This document shows positions 15,938 to 24,985 of a DNA stretch of 64,000 nucleotides, in pieces. The stretch spans positions 1-64,000 of the forward strand of contig JAFRWW010000020.1 of NCBI GenBank assembly GCA_017441585.1. Reading direction: 5' to 3'. Position 1 is the first letter of the stretch; every line of letters starts with the position of its first letter. Made by a program: the position numbers and the translations under genes. This DNA comes from Lachnospiraceae bacterium. Its GTDB lineage: Bacteria; Bacillota; Clostridia; Lachnospirales; Lachnospiraceae. The notes under the pieces were generated by a model. The model had not been told where the DNA came from, did no database searches, and saw nothing but the letters and a program-made list of their open reading frames with translations.

Positions 15938-17620
15938 TTGAGTAAATTTAATATGCGTACTGCCTCAAATCTGAAGATAATCCCCCTGGGCGGATTGGAA
16001 CAGATTGGTTTAAACATGACTGCATTCGAATTCGAGGACAGTATAATAGTAGTTGATTGCGGGCTGGCTTTTCCTGAGGACGATATGCTGGGGATAGACA
16101 TGGTCATTCCTGATGTAACATATCTCAAGGAAAATGAGAAAAAGATAAAGGGGTTTGTCATAACCCATGGTCATGAGGATCACATCGGAGCGATCCCTTA
16201 TATCTTAAAAGAGATACATGCCCCCATTTATTCCACCAGACTTACCATCGCGCTTATCGATCATAAGCTGGAGGAACACGGGATGAAAGATTCCGTGAAG
16301 AAAAAGATTATAGCCCATGGACAGATGATCACACTGGGTAAGTTCAGGGTTGAATTTATAAAGACGAATCACAGCATAGTGGACGCATCGGCGCTGGCCA
16401 TATATTCTCCGGCCGGCGTGGTAGTGCATACGGGAGACTTTAAGGTGGATTATACGCCGGTCTTCGGTGACGCCATAGATCTGCAGAGATTTGCCGAGAT
16501 AGGCAAGGCAGGAGTGTTGGCGCTCATGTGTGATTCCACCAATGCGGAACGCCCCGGTTTCACCAATTCCGAGAGGACCGTGGGCAGGACCTTTGACAAT
16601 ATATTTGCGGAGCATAAGGGAACCAGGATCATAATCGCTACCTTTGCTTCCAATGTGGACAGAGTCCAGCAGATAATAGACTCAGCGTATAAATACGGGC
16701 GTAAGGTCATACTGGAGGGCCGTTCCATGGTGAATGTCATGGAGATAGCCTCAGAGCTGGGATATATAAATATACCTGAGAATACGCTCATAGACATAGA
16801 TCAGATAAAGAATTATCCCAATGAAAAGATGACCATAATAACCACAGGCTCCCAGGGTGAGTCCATGGCGGCGCTTTCCAGGATAGCTTCAAACCTTCAC
16901 CGCAAGATATCCATTGAGCCCGGAGATACCATCATCTTTTCATCAAACCCCATACCGGGTAATGAAAAGGCTGTGACAAAGGTCATAAACGAGCTGGCCA
17001 TGAAGGGGGCCGAGGTCATATTCCAGGATACCCACGTATCGGGCCACGCCTGCCAGGAGGAGATAAAGCTCATCTATTCCCTGGTTCGCCCGAAGTATGC
17101 CATCCCCATACACGGCGAGTTTAAGCACAGAAAGGCTCAGGCCAACCTGGCCATCGATCTGGGGATTCCCAAGCAGAATGTGTTCATGCTCAGCAGCGGT
17201 GACGTGCTGGAGTTAAACGGGGGCAAAAAAGAATTTGCCAAGGTTACCGGCAAGGTGTTAACCGGCAGTGTTTTCGTAGACGGCCTGGGCGTAGGCGATG
17301 TGGGAAACATAGTCTTAAGGGATAGACAGCACCTGGCGGAGGACGGCATAGTCATAGTGGTCCTCACCATAGAAAAAGAATCGGCTACCATAGTTGCAGG
17401 TCCGGATATCGTGTCCAGAGGCTTTGTATATGTGAGGGAGTCGGATGAGCTGATAACCGAAGCTACCGAGATCGTGGATGAGGAAGTCAATATCATTCTG
17501 GAAAGAGGAGTGACGGACTGGGGCAAATTAAAGAGCACCATAAAGAGTGAACTGACGGAATACCTCTGGAAAAAGACCAAGAGGCGTCCCATGATAATAC
17601 CTATCATACAGGAGATCTAA
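15938..17620 (+). CDS. rnjA: ribonuclease J
   Basis: This metallo-beta-lactamase/beta-CASP ribonuclease (560 residues) acts in 5'-3' exonuclease and endonuclease RNA decay. The zinc motif is THGHEDHIGA (about residues 73-82). Further motifs are VHTGDFKVD, the beta-CASP motif A region CDSTNAE, motif B with TGSQGE, and HVSGHA then PIHGEFKH, as in RNase J. The start is TTG at 15938, with GAAAGGAG 6 bp upstream; an ATG five codons later is less well spaced. It overlaps ylbF by one base (TAATG). Its place between yrzB and the mltG-like gene differs from Bacillus. Confidence 0.95.
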   Translation: MSKFNMRTASNLKIIPLGGLEQIGLNMTAFEFEDSIIVVDCGLAFPEDDMLGIDMVIPDVTYLKENEKKIKGFVITHGHEDHIGAIPYILKEIHAPIYSTRLTIALIDHKLEEHGMKDSVKKKIIAHGQMITLGKFRVEFIKTNHSIVDASALAIYSPAGVVVHTGDFKVDYTPVFGDAIDLQRFAEIGKAGVLALMCDSTNAERPGFTNSERTVGRTFDNIFAEHKGTRIIIATFASNVDRVQQIIDSAYKYGRKVILEGRSMVNVMEIASELGYINIPENTLIDIDQIKNYPNEKMTIITTGSQGESMAALSRIASNLHRKISIEPGDTIIFSSNPIPGNEKAVTKVINELAMKGAEVIFQDTHVSGHACQEEIKLIYSLVRPKYAIPIHGEFKHRKAQANLAIDLGIPKQNVFMLSSGDVLELNGGKKEFAKVTGKVLTGSVFVDGLGVGDVGNIVLRDRQHLAEDGIVIVVLTIEKESATIVAGPDIVSRGFVYVRESDELITEATEIVDEEVNIILERGVTDWGKLKSTIKSELTEYLWKKTKRRPMIIPIIQEI

Positions 17621-17949
17621 TGAGTGATGTAAGGCAGGCTCTCGATGAACTGATCGAAGCCATAACTCAAAGTGATGAATATAATAAGTATCAGAACGCC
17701 TTGAGGGAAGTCAATCGTGAGCCTGAGTTAAAGGCTCAGATCGACACCTTCAGGGAGCGTAATTTTGAGCTCCAGCAGACGGATATGGATCCTAAGCAGC
17801 TGGCCTGGGAGCTGGATAAATTTGAGCGGGAGTATGAGCAGTTCCGCGCCAATCCCATGGTCCATAATTTTCTGGCCAGGGAGCTGGCTTTTATACGTCT
17901 GATGCAGGGGATCGTAGACGAAGTGATGGACGCCATAGAGTTTGATTAA
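17620..17949 (+). CDS. YlbF/YmcA family protein
   Basis: This 109-residue, mostly helical, charged protein matches the YlbF/YmcA (Com_YlbF) family. The bacilli members form a complex with YaaT that modulates RNase Y-dependent mRNA maturation. Seen: an N-terminal ALDELIEAITQSDEYNKYQ helix, a central helix with FRERNFELQQ, and a C-terminal LARELAFIRLMQGIVDEV helix. It is translationally coupled to rnjA (shared TAATG), so both products probably act on RNA turnover. Confidence 0.85.
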   Translation: MSDVRQALDELIEAITQSDEYNKYQNALREVNREPELKAQIDTFRERNFELQQTDMDPKQLAWELDKFEREYEQFRANPMVHNFLARELAFIRLMQGIVDEVMDAIEFD

Positions 17950-18108
17950 CTATTCAGAGCCATGCATCTGAAACACGACTTATGCTTGCATAAAAGTCGG
18001 GTTTCAGATATTTGGCGAAGTAACCACATGAACAAAACTCATACGCGAAGCGGATGAAAAAGTTGCGAAGCAACGTGTTTTGTGAATGTGGTGGCTGAAT
18101 AGTTAATC
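17944..18108. repeat. cloverleaf-like 165-bp inverted-repeat element
   Basis: The ends GATTAACTATTCAG and CTGAATAGTTAATC are perfect 14-bp inverted repeats. Inside lie hairpin I (ATCTGAAAC 17966-17974 with GTTTCAGAT 18001-18009, containing a further inner stem around CGACTT/AAGTCG) and hairpin II (ACCACAT...ACAAAAC 18023-18038 with GTTTTGT...ATGTGGT 18077-18092, containing GTTGCGAAGCAAC). The first arm starts within the last codons of ylbF. It could be a miniature mobile element or a structured RNA at the ylbF mRNA end. GTTGCGAAGCAAC recurs near 50520. Confidence 0.8.
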
Positions 18109-18131
18109 AAAAAATAATAAAATGAATTAAC

Positions 18132-18644
18132 ATGAACGATACATCAATCTACAAAAAAATCATAGCCGTGATTATTGAAACGGCCTTAAGGATCATAATC
18201 ATTATGATCGCCGCCTCTTTTATATATCAGTGCGGACAGAAGGCTTACGATTTTGGCTATGACATATTTGCCGACAGGCCCATGACCTACGGAAACGGGC
18301 GGGATGTGTACGTGACCATTCCCGACGGCGTGGACGCCATGGACGTGGGCAAGATACTTCAGCAGCGCGGACTTATCAAGGACGCAAAGCTTTTTTTCTG
18401 TCAGGAGTTTTTGTCTGCTTATCATAAAAAGATAAGGAGCGGCACCTACACTTTGAACACAGGCATGAATGCGTCCAAGATGATGGAGATAATGTCCGCG
18501 GAGCCTGACGAGGAAGAGGCCACAAAAGATGAGGATATCACCTCACAGACCGAGACGGCTCCCGACGGAGAGGCCCATTCACCCATGGATGAGGTCACAA
18601 AGACGGAAGAGGCGGCTGAAGGTGAAGAGGGTGAAGGCGAATAG
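18132..18644 (+). CDS. MltG/YceG-like membrane protein without catalytic domain
   Basis: This 170-residue protein aligns with the N-terminal part of MltG, the endolytic murein transglycosylase. It has a cytoplasmic start, a transmembrane helix (about residues 13-32), then the LysM-like region (VYVTIPDGVDAMDVGKILQQRGLIKDAKLFF and IRSGTYTLNTGMNASKMMEIM). The family's catalytic Glu domain, another 150-200 residues, is absent. Instead there is an acidic Glu/Asp/Thr tail. It occupies the mltG position of the conserved yrrL-yrrM-yrrN order. It may bind glycan or regulate a partner rather than cleave. No clear ribosome site is visible at the ATG. Confidence 0.7.
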   Translation: MNDTSIYKKIIAVIIETALRIIIIMIAASFIYQCGQKAYDFGYDIFADRPMTYGNGRDVYVTIPDGVDAMDVGKILQQRGLIKDAKLFFCQEFLSAYHKKIRSGTYTLNTGMNASKMMEIMSAEPDEEEATKDEDITSQTETAPDGEAHSPMDEVTKTEEAAEGEEGEGE

Positions 18645-18646
18645 GT

Positions 18647-18714
18647 AAGGATCCTAACGGATCCTTTTGATGCCTCAAAGCCGGCGGGCTCCCCCGATGT
18701 ACAATCGGGGGCAG
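18647..18714 (+). repeat. repeat B, intergenic copy
   Basis: Hairpin 1 is AAGGATCC-TAAC-GGATCCTT, different in sequence from other copies but still perfectly paired. Then comes CCTCAAAGCCGG and hairpin 3 CCCCCGAT/ATCGGGGG, ending GCAGAG. It lies between the MltG-like gene and trmR. Confidence 0.8.
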
Positions 18715-18740
18715 AGATGAAGATATATCTGAAATAGTAG

Positions 18741-19397
18741 ATGAGACAAGATGAGTCAAGGACGCAAGTTTATATAGATTCCCTTAAGGTTGACTGTGAT
18801 CCTTATTTTGAACAGCTCCGTCAAAGGGCGGATGAGACTAATGTCCCGGTGATAAGACGCAGCGCCGAGAGTTTTATAAGGACCATCCTTTCCATAAAGC
18901 AGCCGGAAAATATCTTGGAGATAGGCTGTGCCACGGGTTATTCGGCTCTGGTGATGGCCTCCTGCACGAAGCAAAGCACGCAGATCACCACCATAGAAAA
19001 GTATGATAAGCGCATAGCGGAGGCTAAGGAGAATTTTAAGGCTTCTCCGAACGGCCACAGGATCACGCTTTTGGAAGGGGATGCATCAGACATACTTAAG
19101 GAACTGGTCAGTGAAGGTAAAAAATACGATTTTATCTTTATGGATGCGGCCAAGGCCCAGTATATAGTTTTTCTTCCCTTTGTGATGGAACTTTTGTTAC
19201 CGGAGGGGATACTCTTATCCGATAATGTGCTCTGGGAAGGCGGGATCACCGAATCAAAATATGCCCTGATAAGGAGAGACCGCACCATCCACAAGAGGAT
19301 GAGGGAATACTTAAAGACCATAAGCAATATGAAGGAACTGACCACCACCGTTCTGGATATAGGGGACGGGATGGCGTTATCGAAGAAGAATCGATGA
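18741..19397 (+). CDS. trmR: tRNA 5-hydroxyuridine methyltransferase TrmR-like (YrrM)
   Basis: This 218-residue SAM-dependent O-methyltransferase belongs to the YrrM/catechol-OMT-like family. In Bacillus, TrmR methylates 5-hydroxyuridine at the tRNA wobble position to mo5U. SAM motif I is ILEIGCATGYSALVMA (about residues 53-68), followed by the acidic IEK, EGDASDIL and the metal-binding aspartate in FIFMDAAKAQY and LSDNVLWEG. It sits directly before the U32 gene, whose relatives make the hydroxyuridine substrate. No strong ribosome site is visible. Confidence 0.85.
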   Translation: MRQDESRTQVYIDSLKVDCDPYFEQLRQRADETNVPVIRRSAESFIRTILSIKQPENILEIGCATGYSALVMASCTKQSTQITTIEKYDKRIAEAKENFKASPNGHRITLLEGDASDILKELVSEGKKYDFIFMDAAKAQYIVFLPFVMELLLPEGILLSDNVLWEGGITESKYALIRRDRTIHKRMREYLKTISNMKELTTTVLDIGDGMALSKKNR

Positions 19398-19424
19398 GTT
19401 CCTGACAGAGTGTGAGAATAATAA

Positions 19425-20864
19425 ATGAGAAGTGATCGTAAACCTGAATTATTATGTCCCGCAGGCAGCAGCGAAGTGTTTAAAACTGCTGTCATCTACG
19501 GAGCGGACGCTGTATATATAGGCGGCGAGGCTTTTTCGCTGCGGGCCAAGGCCAAAAACTTCAGCATTGAAGAGATGGCAGAGTGCATAGCTTTTGCCCA
19601 CGAAAGAAAAGTCAGAGTCTATGTCACCGCCAATATTCTGGCGCATAACGCCGATCTTAAGGAAGCAAAAGGGTATTTTGAGACGCTTAAGTCCCTTGGT
19701 GATAACAGGCCGGATGCCCTTATCATATCCGATCCCGCTATTTTTTCCATAGCAAAAAAGGTGTGCCCCGAGATAGAGATACATGTGAGTACCCAGGCCA
19801 ATAATGTCAATTATGGAACCTTTAACTTCTGGCATGAACTGGGGGCAAAGAGAGTGGTGGCAGGCAGGGAACTGTCCCTCAAGGAGATATCTGAGATCAG
19901 GGCAAATATCCCTGATGATCTGGAGATAGAAGCCTTTGTCCATGGCGCCATGTGCATATCTTATTCCGGCAGATGCCTTTTGTCCAATTTCCTGACCGGG
20001 CGTGACGCCAATCACGGAGAGTGCACCCATCCCTGTCGATGGAAGTATACTTTTTCGCAGACGTCTCCGGATGATAAGGCCGTGAAGTCACAGACAGATA
20101 CGGATGATCATATCGATGAGATATCAGGTACAGTAACCGAGGAGACCAGACCGGGCGAGCTTTTTCCTGTACTTGAAAATGACAGAGGTACATTTATCTT
20201 TAATTCAAAGGACCTGTGTATGGTGGGGCATATCCCGGATCTGGTGGCAGCGGGCATAGATTCCTTTAAGATCGAGGGCAGGATGAAGACTGCGCTTTAC
20301 ATAGCCACCATCACCAAGGCATACAGACAGGCCATAGATGATTATTTTGAAGATCCGGCCCTGTATGAAAAGAATATTCCTCTGTACGAAAAGATGGTAA
20401 GGGGCTGCACCTACAGACAGTATTCCACCGGATTCTTTTACAATAAACCAAGCGAAGCCGGCCAGATATATGATTCAAGCACCTATGAAAAGGGCCGTGA
20501 ATATCTGGGCACTGTCAGGGAAGTGGATTATATATCCGATGAGCCATTAACGACCGAGGAAACGAAATCGGTTTCTATAGATATTATGGACGAAACAGAT
20601 CAGGCATTTACGGATGCCGGAATGAAAGTGAAAAAGGCAGATATGTGCCGTGTCCTCATCACCCAGAAAAATAAATTCTGTGTGGGAGATGAGATAGAGA
20701 TATTGAAAGTAAAGGGCAAAGATGAACGCGTAAAGGTCCTTAAGATAGAAACCACGGACGGGATCGAGCAGGACAGCGCGCCCCACGCCAGTCAGGATCT
20801 TTGGATCACCCTGGATAAGCCTGCAGGTGAGTATGACATCCTGTGCCGTGAGGTCCAATCTTAA
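19425..20864 (+). CDS. U32 family protein, probable tRNA uridine 5-hydroxylation factor (TrhP-like)
   Basis: This 479-residue protein of the U32 peptidase-like family has the N-terminal PELLCPAGSSEVFKTAV and GADAVYIGGEAFSLRA motifs. The family signature EAFVHGAMCISYSGRCLLS (about residues 168-186) is followed by GECTHPCRW with its cysteines, and the C-terminal collagenase-like part comes last. Family members TrhP (E. coli YegQ, Bacillus YrrN/O) hydroxylate U34 of tRNA; the trmR neighbour supports that role over proteolysis. An acidic insertion (about residues 213-240) lies after the Cys block. One U32 gene stands where Bacillus has two. Confidence 0.88.
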   Translation: MRSDRKPELLCPAGSSEVFKTAVIYGADAVYIGGEAFSLRAKAKNFSIEEMAECIAFAHERKVRVYVTANILAHNADLKEAKGYFETLKSLGDNRPDALIISDPAIFSIAKKVCPEIEIHVSTQANNVNYGTFNFWHELGAKRVVAGRELSLKEISEIRANIPDDLEIEAFVHGAMCISYSGRCLLSNFLTGRDANHGECTHPCRWKYTFSQTSPDDKAVKSQTDTDDHIDEISGTVTEETRPGELFPVLENDRGTFIFNSKDLCMVGHIPDLVAAGIDSFKIEGRMKTALYIATITKAYRQAIDDYFEDPALYEKNIPLYEKMVRGCTYRQYSTGFFYNKPSEAGQIYDSSTYEKGREYLGTVREVDYISDEPLTTEETKSVSIDIMDETDQAFTDAGMKVKKADMCRVLITQKNKFCVGDEIEILKVKGKDERVKVLKIETTDGIEQDSAPHASQDLWITLDKPAGEYDILCREVQS

Positions 20865-20865
20865 C

Positions 20866-20910
20866 TGTCATTCTAAATTGTCATTCTGAAGGCTTTAGCC
20901 TGAAGAATCC
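20866..20910. repeat. dispersed repeat A, tandem partial copies
   Basis: TGTCATTCTAAAT is followed by TGTCATTCTGAAGGCTTTAG and CCTGAAGAATCC, immediately after the U32 stop. TTCTGAAGGCT/AGCCTGAAGAA folds into a short hairpin. It marks the boundary between housekeeping genes and the glycan locus. Confidence 0.65.
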
Positions 20911-20969
20911 TGAAAGAGTAAAACATATAATAAACGTAACCTTTTAAATAAATAAAAAAGGAGCAAACC

Positions 20970-21923
20970 ATGAAACTTATAATCCAAATACCATGCCTTA
21001 ACGAAGCCGAAACCCTGGAGATCGCCCTTAACGATCTGCCCAAGCACATAGACGGCATAGATGAGATTGAGATCCTCATCATAAATGACGGATCGAAGGA
21101 CAACACTGTGGAGGTGGCCAAGAACTGGGGCGTGAACCATATTGTCAGCTTCCCCCAGAATAAAGGTCTGGCTAAGGGCTTTATGGCCGGTTTTGACGCC
21201 TGCCTGCGTTTGGGCGCAGACATAATAGTCAATACCGATGCCGATAATCAGTATAACGGTGAGGATATAGAAAAACTGGTACGCCCCATCCTTGATGGCG
21301 AAGCCGAGATAGTCATAGGTGACAGACCCATAGATGAGACGGAGCATTTTTCACCCCTTAAGAAAAAGCTTCAGCACTTAGGAAGCTATGTGGTTCGTGT
21401 GGCGTCAAAGACAGACATACAGGATGCTCCTTCAGGCTTCAGGGCTTACAGCCGTGAAGCAGCCCTTCATACCAATGTTATAAACAATTATACATATACA
21501 CTGGAAACCATCGTTCAGGCAGGAAGGAACAGGATGGCCATAACCCATGTGCCCATCAGGACCAATGCAGAGCTTCGCTCATCCAGGCTTTTCTCCAGCA
21601 TGTTCGGTTATGTGAAAAAGTCCATGCTGACCATAATCCGTGCCTTCATGATGTACAGGCCACTGGTGTTTTTTTCTATTCTGGGTGCCATACCTTTTAC
21701 CATAGGCGTGGCCATAGGTATCCGTTTCCTCGTATATTACTTTAGCGGTAACGGCTTAGGACATACCCAGTCCCTGATCCTTGCCAGCACATTGATGATG
21801 CTGGGATTCACTACATTTATCATAGGCTTTCTGGCAGATATCATCGCGGCTAACCGTAAGATACTGGAGGACATCCAGTACCGCGTCCGCCGTATGGAAG
21901 TGGGCGAAGATCTAAAGGACTGA
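20970..21923 (+). CDS. family 2 glycosyltransferase, polyprenyl-phosphate type
   Basis: This 317-residue protein has a GT-A domain (IIQIPCLNEAETL, INDGSKDNT, TDADNQYNG with the DxD acidic pair, then DAPSGFRAYSREA) and two C-terminal transmembrane helices (about residues 232-254 and 270-290). The layout is that of dolichol/undecaprenyl-phosphate sugar transferases, which load a lipid carrier at the inner membrane face. AAAAAGGAG provides a strong ribosome site. It is the first gene of the glycan cluster, after a repeat-A element. Confidence 0.88.
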   Translation: MKLIIQIPCLNEAETLEIALNDLPKHIDGIDEIEILIINDGSKDNTVEVAKNWGVNHIVSFPQNKGLAKGFMAGFDACLRLGADIIVNTDADNQYNGEDIEKLVRPILDGEAEIVIGDRPIDETEHFSPLKKKLQHLGSYVVRVASKTDIQDAPSGFRAYSREAALHTNVINNYTYTLETIVQAGRNRMAITHVPIRTNAELRSSRLFSSMFGYVKKSMLTIIRAFMMYRPLVFFSILGAIPFTIGVAIGIRFLVYYFSGNGLGHTQSLILASTLMMLGFTTFIIGFLADIIAANRKILEDIQYRVRRMEVGEDLKD

Positions 21924-21926
21924 CTT

Positions 21927-23060
21927 TTGTACATGGACAGCATACCTGCAAAGAGGGCACCGGCGGATAAAGAATTCTGGGAGCCGGTAAAGATTGACGA
22001 CGATATGAAGGTGAGCGTGATAACTCCTGTCTATGATGTGAAGGCAGAGTATCTAAATAAGTGTATAGACAGCATACTGACTCAGACTTATAAAAACCTG
22101 GAACTGATCCTGGTAGATGACGGCGCTAAAGGCGATCTGCCAAAGCTTCTGGATGAGTACGTGGGAACGGATGATAGGATAAGGGTCATACATCAGGCAA
22201 ATGGAGGGGCCTCATCTGCAAGAAATGCAGGCCTTGACAGTGCCACGGGAGAGTATGTTACCTTTGTGGACTCTGATGACTGGATAGATGAGGATATGGT
22301 GGCAAGAGCCGTGGAGAGATTTGATAAAAACGATCTTGACATACTCCTTTGGGGATCCTTTAAAGTCTATGAGGATAAAAACGGTCGTCAAAGATTTGAA
22401 AAATATATGCCCTATGAGGCGGATATAGAGCTTTTTGATGAAGACAGAAAAAAGGAACTGATGCTGAAAACCATGACGGGTGTTCACCCTGTCTTTAAGG
22501 AACCGGCTACTTCTTTCGGTTCCGGATCCTGCTGCTCCAAATTGTATAAACTGGCATTTTTGAATAAAAATGAACTAAGATACCCTGTGGGCATAAAGCG
22601 GGCTGAGGATGTAAATTTCAACATCCGCGCCTTTGATAAGGCGGGGCGTATAGGCTATCTTAACGCCCACTTTTATTATTACAGACAACATGCGGCTTCC
22701 GCGACATATCTGTACAGACCCGGCGGGATACAGGTCTTTACGGATGCCCTTAATGAGCTGGGTAAGTTCATCGACAGTAAAAAGGGAGACCCCCTTTTTG
22801 AGCAGGTTTATTATATGAGATGCATGTTCTTCTTTTTGGAGAGCATGGATATGGATTATATCAATAAGGCTAACAAAGCACCGAGGCGTGATCGCATCGG
22901 CAGCATGAAAGAGGTGCTGCAGAGTGAACCGTATAAAAGCGCGACACAGAAACTGGAATATTCCAATCTGTCCTTTGCAAAGAAGATTCCGCTGTTTTTG
23001 ATGAAGCACGGGATGATGGGCGCGCTTATGAGTATGTATAAGTTATATAGAAAAGTATGA
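21927..23060 (+). CDS. family 2 glycosyltransferase
   Basis: This 377-residue GT-A glycosyltransferase has VSVITPVYD, LVDDGAKGD, the nucleotide-sugar region NGGASSARNAGLD and TFVDSDDWIDEDM (DxD). No membrane anchor is evident beyond a hydrophobic C-terminal stretch. The start is TTG at 21927, 7 bp after AAAGGA; an ATG two codons later is further from the site. It follows the first glycosyltransferase by 3 bp, so the two are cotranscribed. Sugar and acceptor unknown. Confidence 0.85.
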   Translation: MYMDSIPAKRAPADKEFWEPVKIDDDMKVSVITPVYDVKAEYLNKCIDSILTQTYKNLELILVDDGAKGDLPKLLDEYVGTDDRIRVIHQANGGASSARNAGLDSATGEYVTFVDSDDWIDEDMVARAVERFDKNDLDILLWGSFKVYEDKNGRQRFEKYMPYEADIELFDEDRKKELMLKTMTGVHPVFKEPATSFGSGSCCSKLYKLAFLNKNELRYPVGIKRAEDVNFNIRAFDKAGRIGYLNAHFYYYRQHAASATYLYRPGGIQVFTDALNELGKFIDSKKGDPLFEQVYYMRCMFFFLESMDMDYINKANKAPRRDRIGSMKEVLQSEPYKSATQKLEYSNLSFAKKIPLFLMKHGMMGALMSMYKLYRKV

Positions 23061-23164
23061 TGATAAATGTAATTATAGAAATTGAGTGATTTTTCTGAAA
23101 TTGGATGTAGCATTCGAAATGTCGGTGTGGGCAAGCTAAAATTCTATACGGGAAGGATGCAGAT

Positions 23165-24445
23165 ATGATCTGGAAATTTATATTTGAAAATTTTAAGAGC
23201 TTTGAAAAAACTGAACTTGATATTTATCAGTTGACTACGCTAATAGGCACGAATGCATCAGGAAAAAGTAATGCTGTAGAGGGAATTAAGATACTTTCCA
23301 TGTTGGTGTCGGGTCTTGAGCTGAGTGTTATTCTGGATGGTACACAAAATGTAGAATCCCAGATCAGAGGAGGAAGTCAAGGCAGTAAAAGATTCAGAAC
23401 AAGTGCGTTTAAACTTGGATGTCGGATGGCATTCGATGATGGTAATAATGATTTGTTATATGAGGTTAAGATTGGTGTAAATGGACGAGTTGCCATCGAA
23501 GAAGAGGGATTATATCTTATAAAGCACGAGAACCCGGATTCCAGAGATAATAGGATATTTAAAACGAAACCGGCAAATAAAGATAGTTCTGAAATAAAAG
23601 TCGAATATAGAAATGGGAAAAGAGGAAAGAATCCGGATATTATATGTTCAAGATCTGCTGCGGTTATTTCTCAAATTGTAAACAGAGTACCAAGAGATAA
23701 TGAGGCTGATGAGCAATATGTAGCATATATTGAGAAGGTGATAAGTGTTCTCAAAAGAATAATTGTTCTGAATCCGGATACAGTGTTGATGAGACATTAC
23801 AGTCGAATAAATGATGTTGATCTACGATCAAACTGTGAGAATATATCTGCAGTTTTGTTGGATATATGTAAAGATACTGATAAGAAGAATAAAGTGTTAT
23901 CGTTTATAAAAAGACTTCCGGAAAACGAAATTGAGGATATTTCTTTTGTAAAAACAAAAATAGGAGATGTGATTTTTGCATTAAAAGAGAGATACCTGAA
24001 TTCTACAGAGCTTGTGGATGCAAAAAAACTATCTGATGGTACGTTGCGTTGTATTGCAGTCATAGCTTCAATGTTATCTGCGAAGCAGGACAGTCTAGTT
24101 GTTGTTGAGGAGATAGATAATGGGGTTCATCCCGCCAGAGTGATGGAATTACTGAATGTAATATGTGAGATGGCTCAAAACAATAATTCAGATATTGTTA
24201 TTACAACACATAATGCCGGTATGCTGGATAGATATAAAAAAGATGAAATTGCCGGTGTGTCTGTTGTGTATAGGGATAATGAAAAAGGCACGAGTAAGAT
24301 CACATCAATCCTGAAGATTGATAAATTGCCTGAAATGATTTTAAATGGTGGTGTCGGCACTGCTATGACAGATCAGGAGTTGCTTAAAAACATAAAGAAT
24401 TCGGATATAGTCAAAGATTTATCCTGGATGGGGGTATCGATATGA
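23165..24445 (+). CDS. AAA/ABC-type ATPase (AAA_15/AAA_21 OLD-like), likely defence module
   Basis: This 426-residue ATPase of the RecF/OLD-like ABC class starts IFENFKSFEKTEL. Walker A is GTNASGKSN (about residues 28-36), the signature-like LSDGTLRC is at about 289-296, and Walker B VVVEEIDNGVHP at about 312-323. A switch histidine follows (ITTHNAGMLDR). No Toprim nuclease domain is fused. It overlaps the downstream PIN-like gene by 4 bp (ATGA), so the ATPase probably controls that nuclease. The sequence is clearly more AT-rich than the neighbouring glycosyltransferase genes, as expected for acquired DNA. The pairing fits ATPase-nuclease anti-phage systems, but I cannot match a named type. 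Confidence 0.82.
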   Translation: MIWKFIFENFKSFEKTELDIYQLTTLIGTNASGKSNAVEGIKILSMLVSGLELSVILDGTQNVESQIRGGSQGSKRFRTSAFKLGCRMAFDDGNNDLLYEVKIGVNGRVAIEEEGLYLIKHENPDSRDNRIFKTKPANKDSSEIKVEYRNGKRGKNPDIICSRSAAVISQIVNRVPRDNEADEQYVAYIEKVISVLKRIIVLNPDTVLMRHYSRINDVDLRSNCENISAVLLDICKDTDKKNKVLSFIKRLPENEIEDISFVKTKIGDVIFALKERYLNSTELVDAKKLSDGTLRCIAVIASMLSAKQDSLVVVEEIDNGVHPARVMELLNVICEMAQNNNSDIVITTHNAGMLDRYKKDEIAGVSVVYRDNEKGTSKITSILKIDKLPEMILNGGVGTAMTDQELLKNIKNSDIVKDLSWMGVSI

Positions 24446-24918
24446 ATATCAGAGTGATAGATACAACCATAATGCTTAATCTGCTTGGCGTTCCGAAAAG
24501 ATGTGCAGATCAAACGGAGGTGTTAGAACAGTTTAAAAAGGCGCTTGAAGAAAAGGATAAGTTAATACTTCCGATAGCCACAATTATTGAAACCGGAAAT
24601 GAAATTGCTAAGATTCAGGGAACAAAGAGACATGAGATAGCTCAGAAGTTTGCAGTCTATCTGAAGAATACAGCAAATGATAATGCTCCTTGGAGTTGTG
24701 AGTCTTCGGAAATAGGTAAAAAGGAATTGATGTATTACGCTGATCATTTTACGGAGTTTGCGATACAGGAAGTAGGTATGGGCGATTTATCGATTATAAT
24801 GACTTATGAAAAGTGTAAGGAGATTCCTGCAATAGGTCACATTGAGATATGGTCTACAGATAAACATTTGTCTGGATATCATGAAGATGCAGTGTATAAG
24901 ATAAAACGAAGGAAATGA
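24442..24918 (+). CDS. PIN-like nuclease partner of the AAA ATPase
   Basis: This 158-residue protein has the acidic pattern of PIN domains: Asp7 in RVIDTTIML, Glu50 in ATIIETGNE, Asp115 in GMGDLSIIM and Asp140 in WSTDKHLSGY. The order D-E-D-D and the small size fit a metal-dependent RNase/DNase. It is translationally coupled to the ATPase gene. By analogy with other two-gene systems it is the effector, and the ATPase is sensor or regulator; that is inference. No antitoxin-like gene is adjacent. Confidence 0.7.
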   Translation: MNIRVIDTTIMLNLLGVPKRCADQTEVLEQFKKALEEKDKLILPIATIIETGNEIAKIQGTKRHEIAQKFAVYLKNTANDNAPWSCESSEIGKKELMYYADHFTEFAIQEVGMGDLSIIMTYEKCKEIPAIGHIEIWSTDKHLSGYHEDAVYKIKRRK

Positions 24919-24985
24919 TTTGTTGTAGACGCAGAAGTGTTTGGCAACAAAAAACATAAAAGTCAGAACAAAATGTGAAAGGTAA

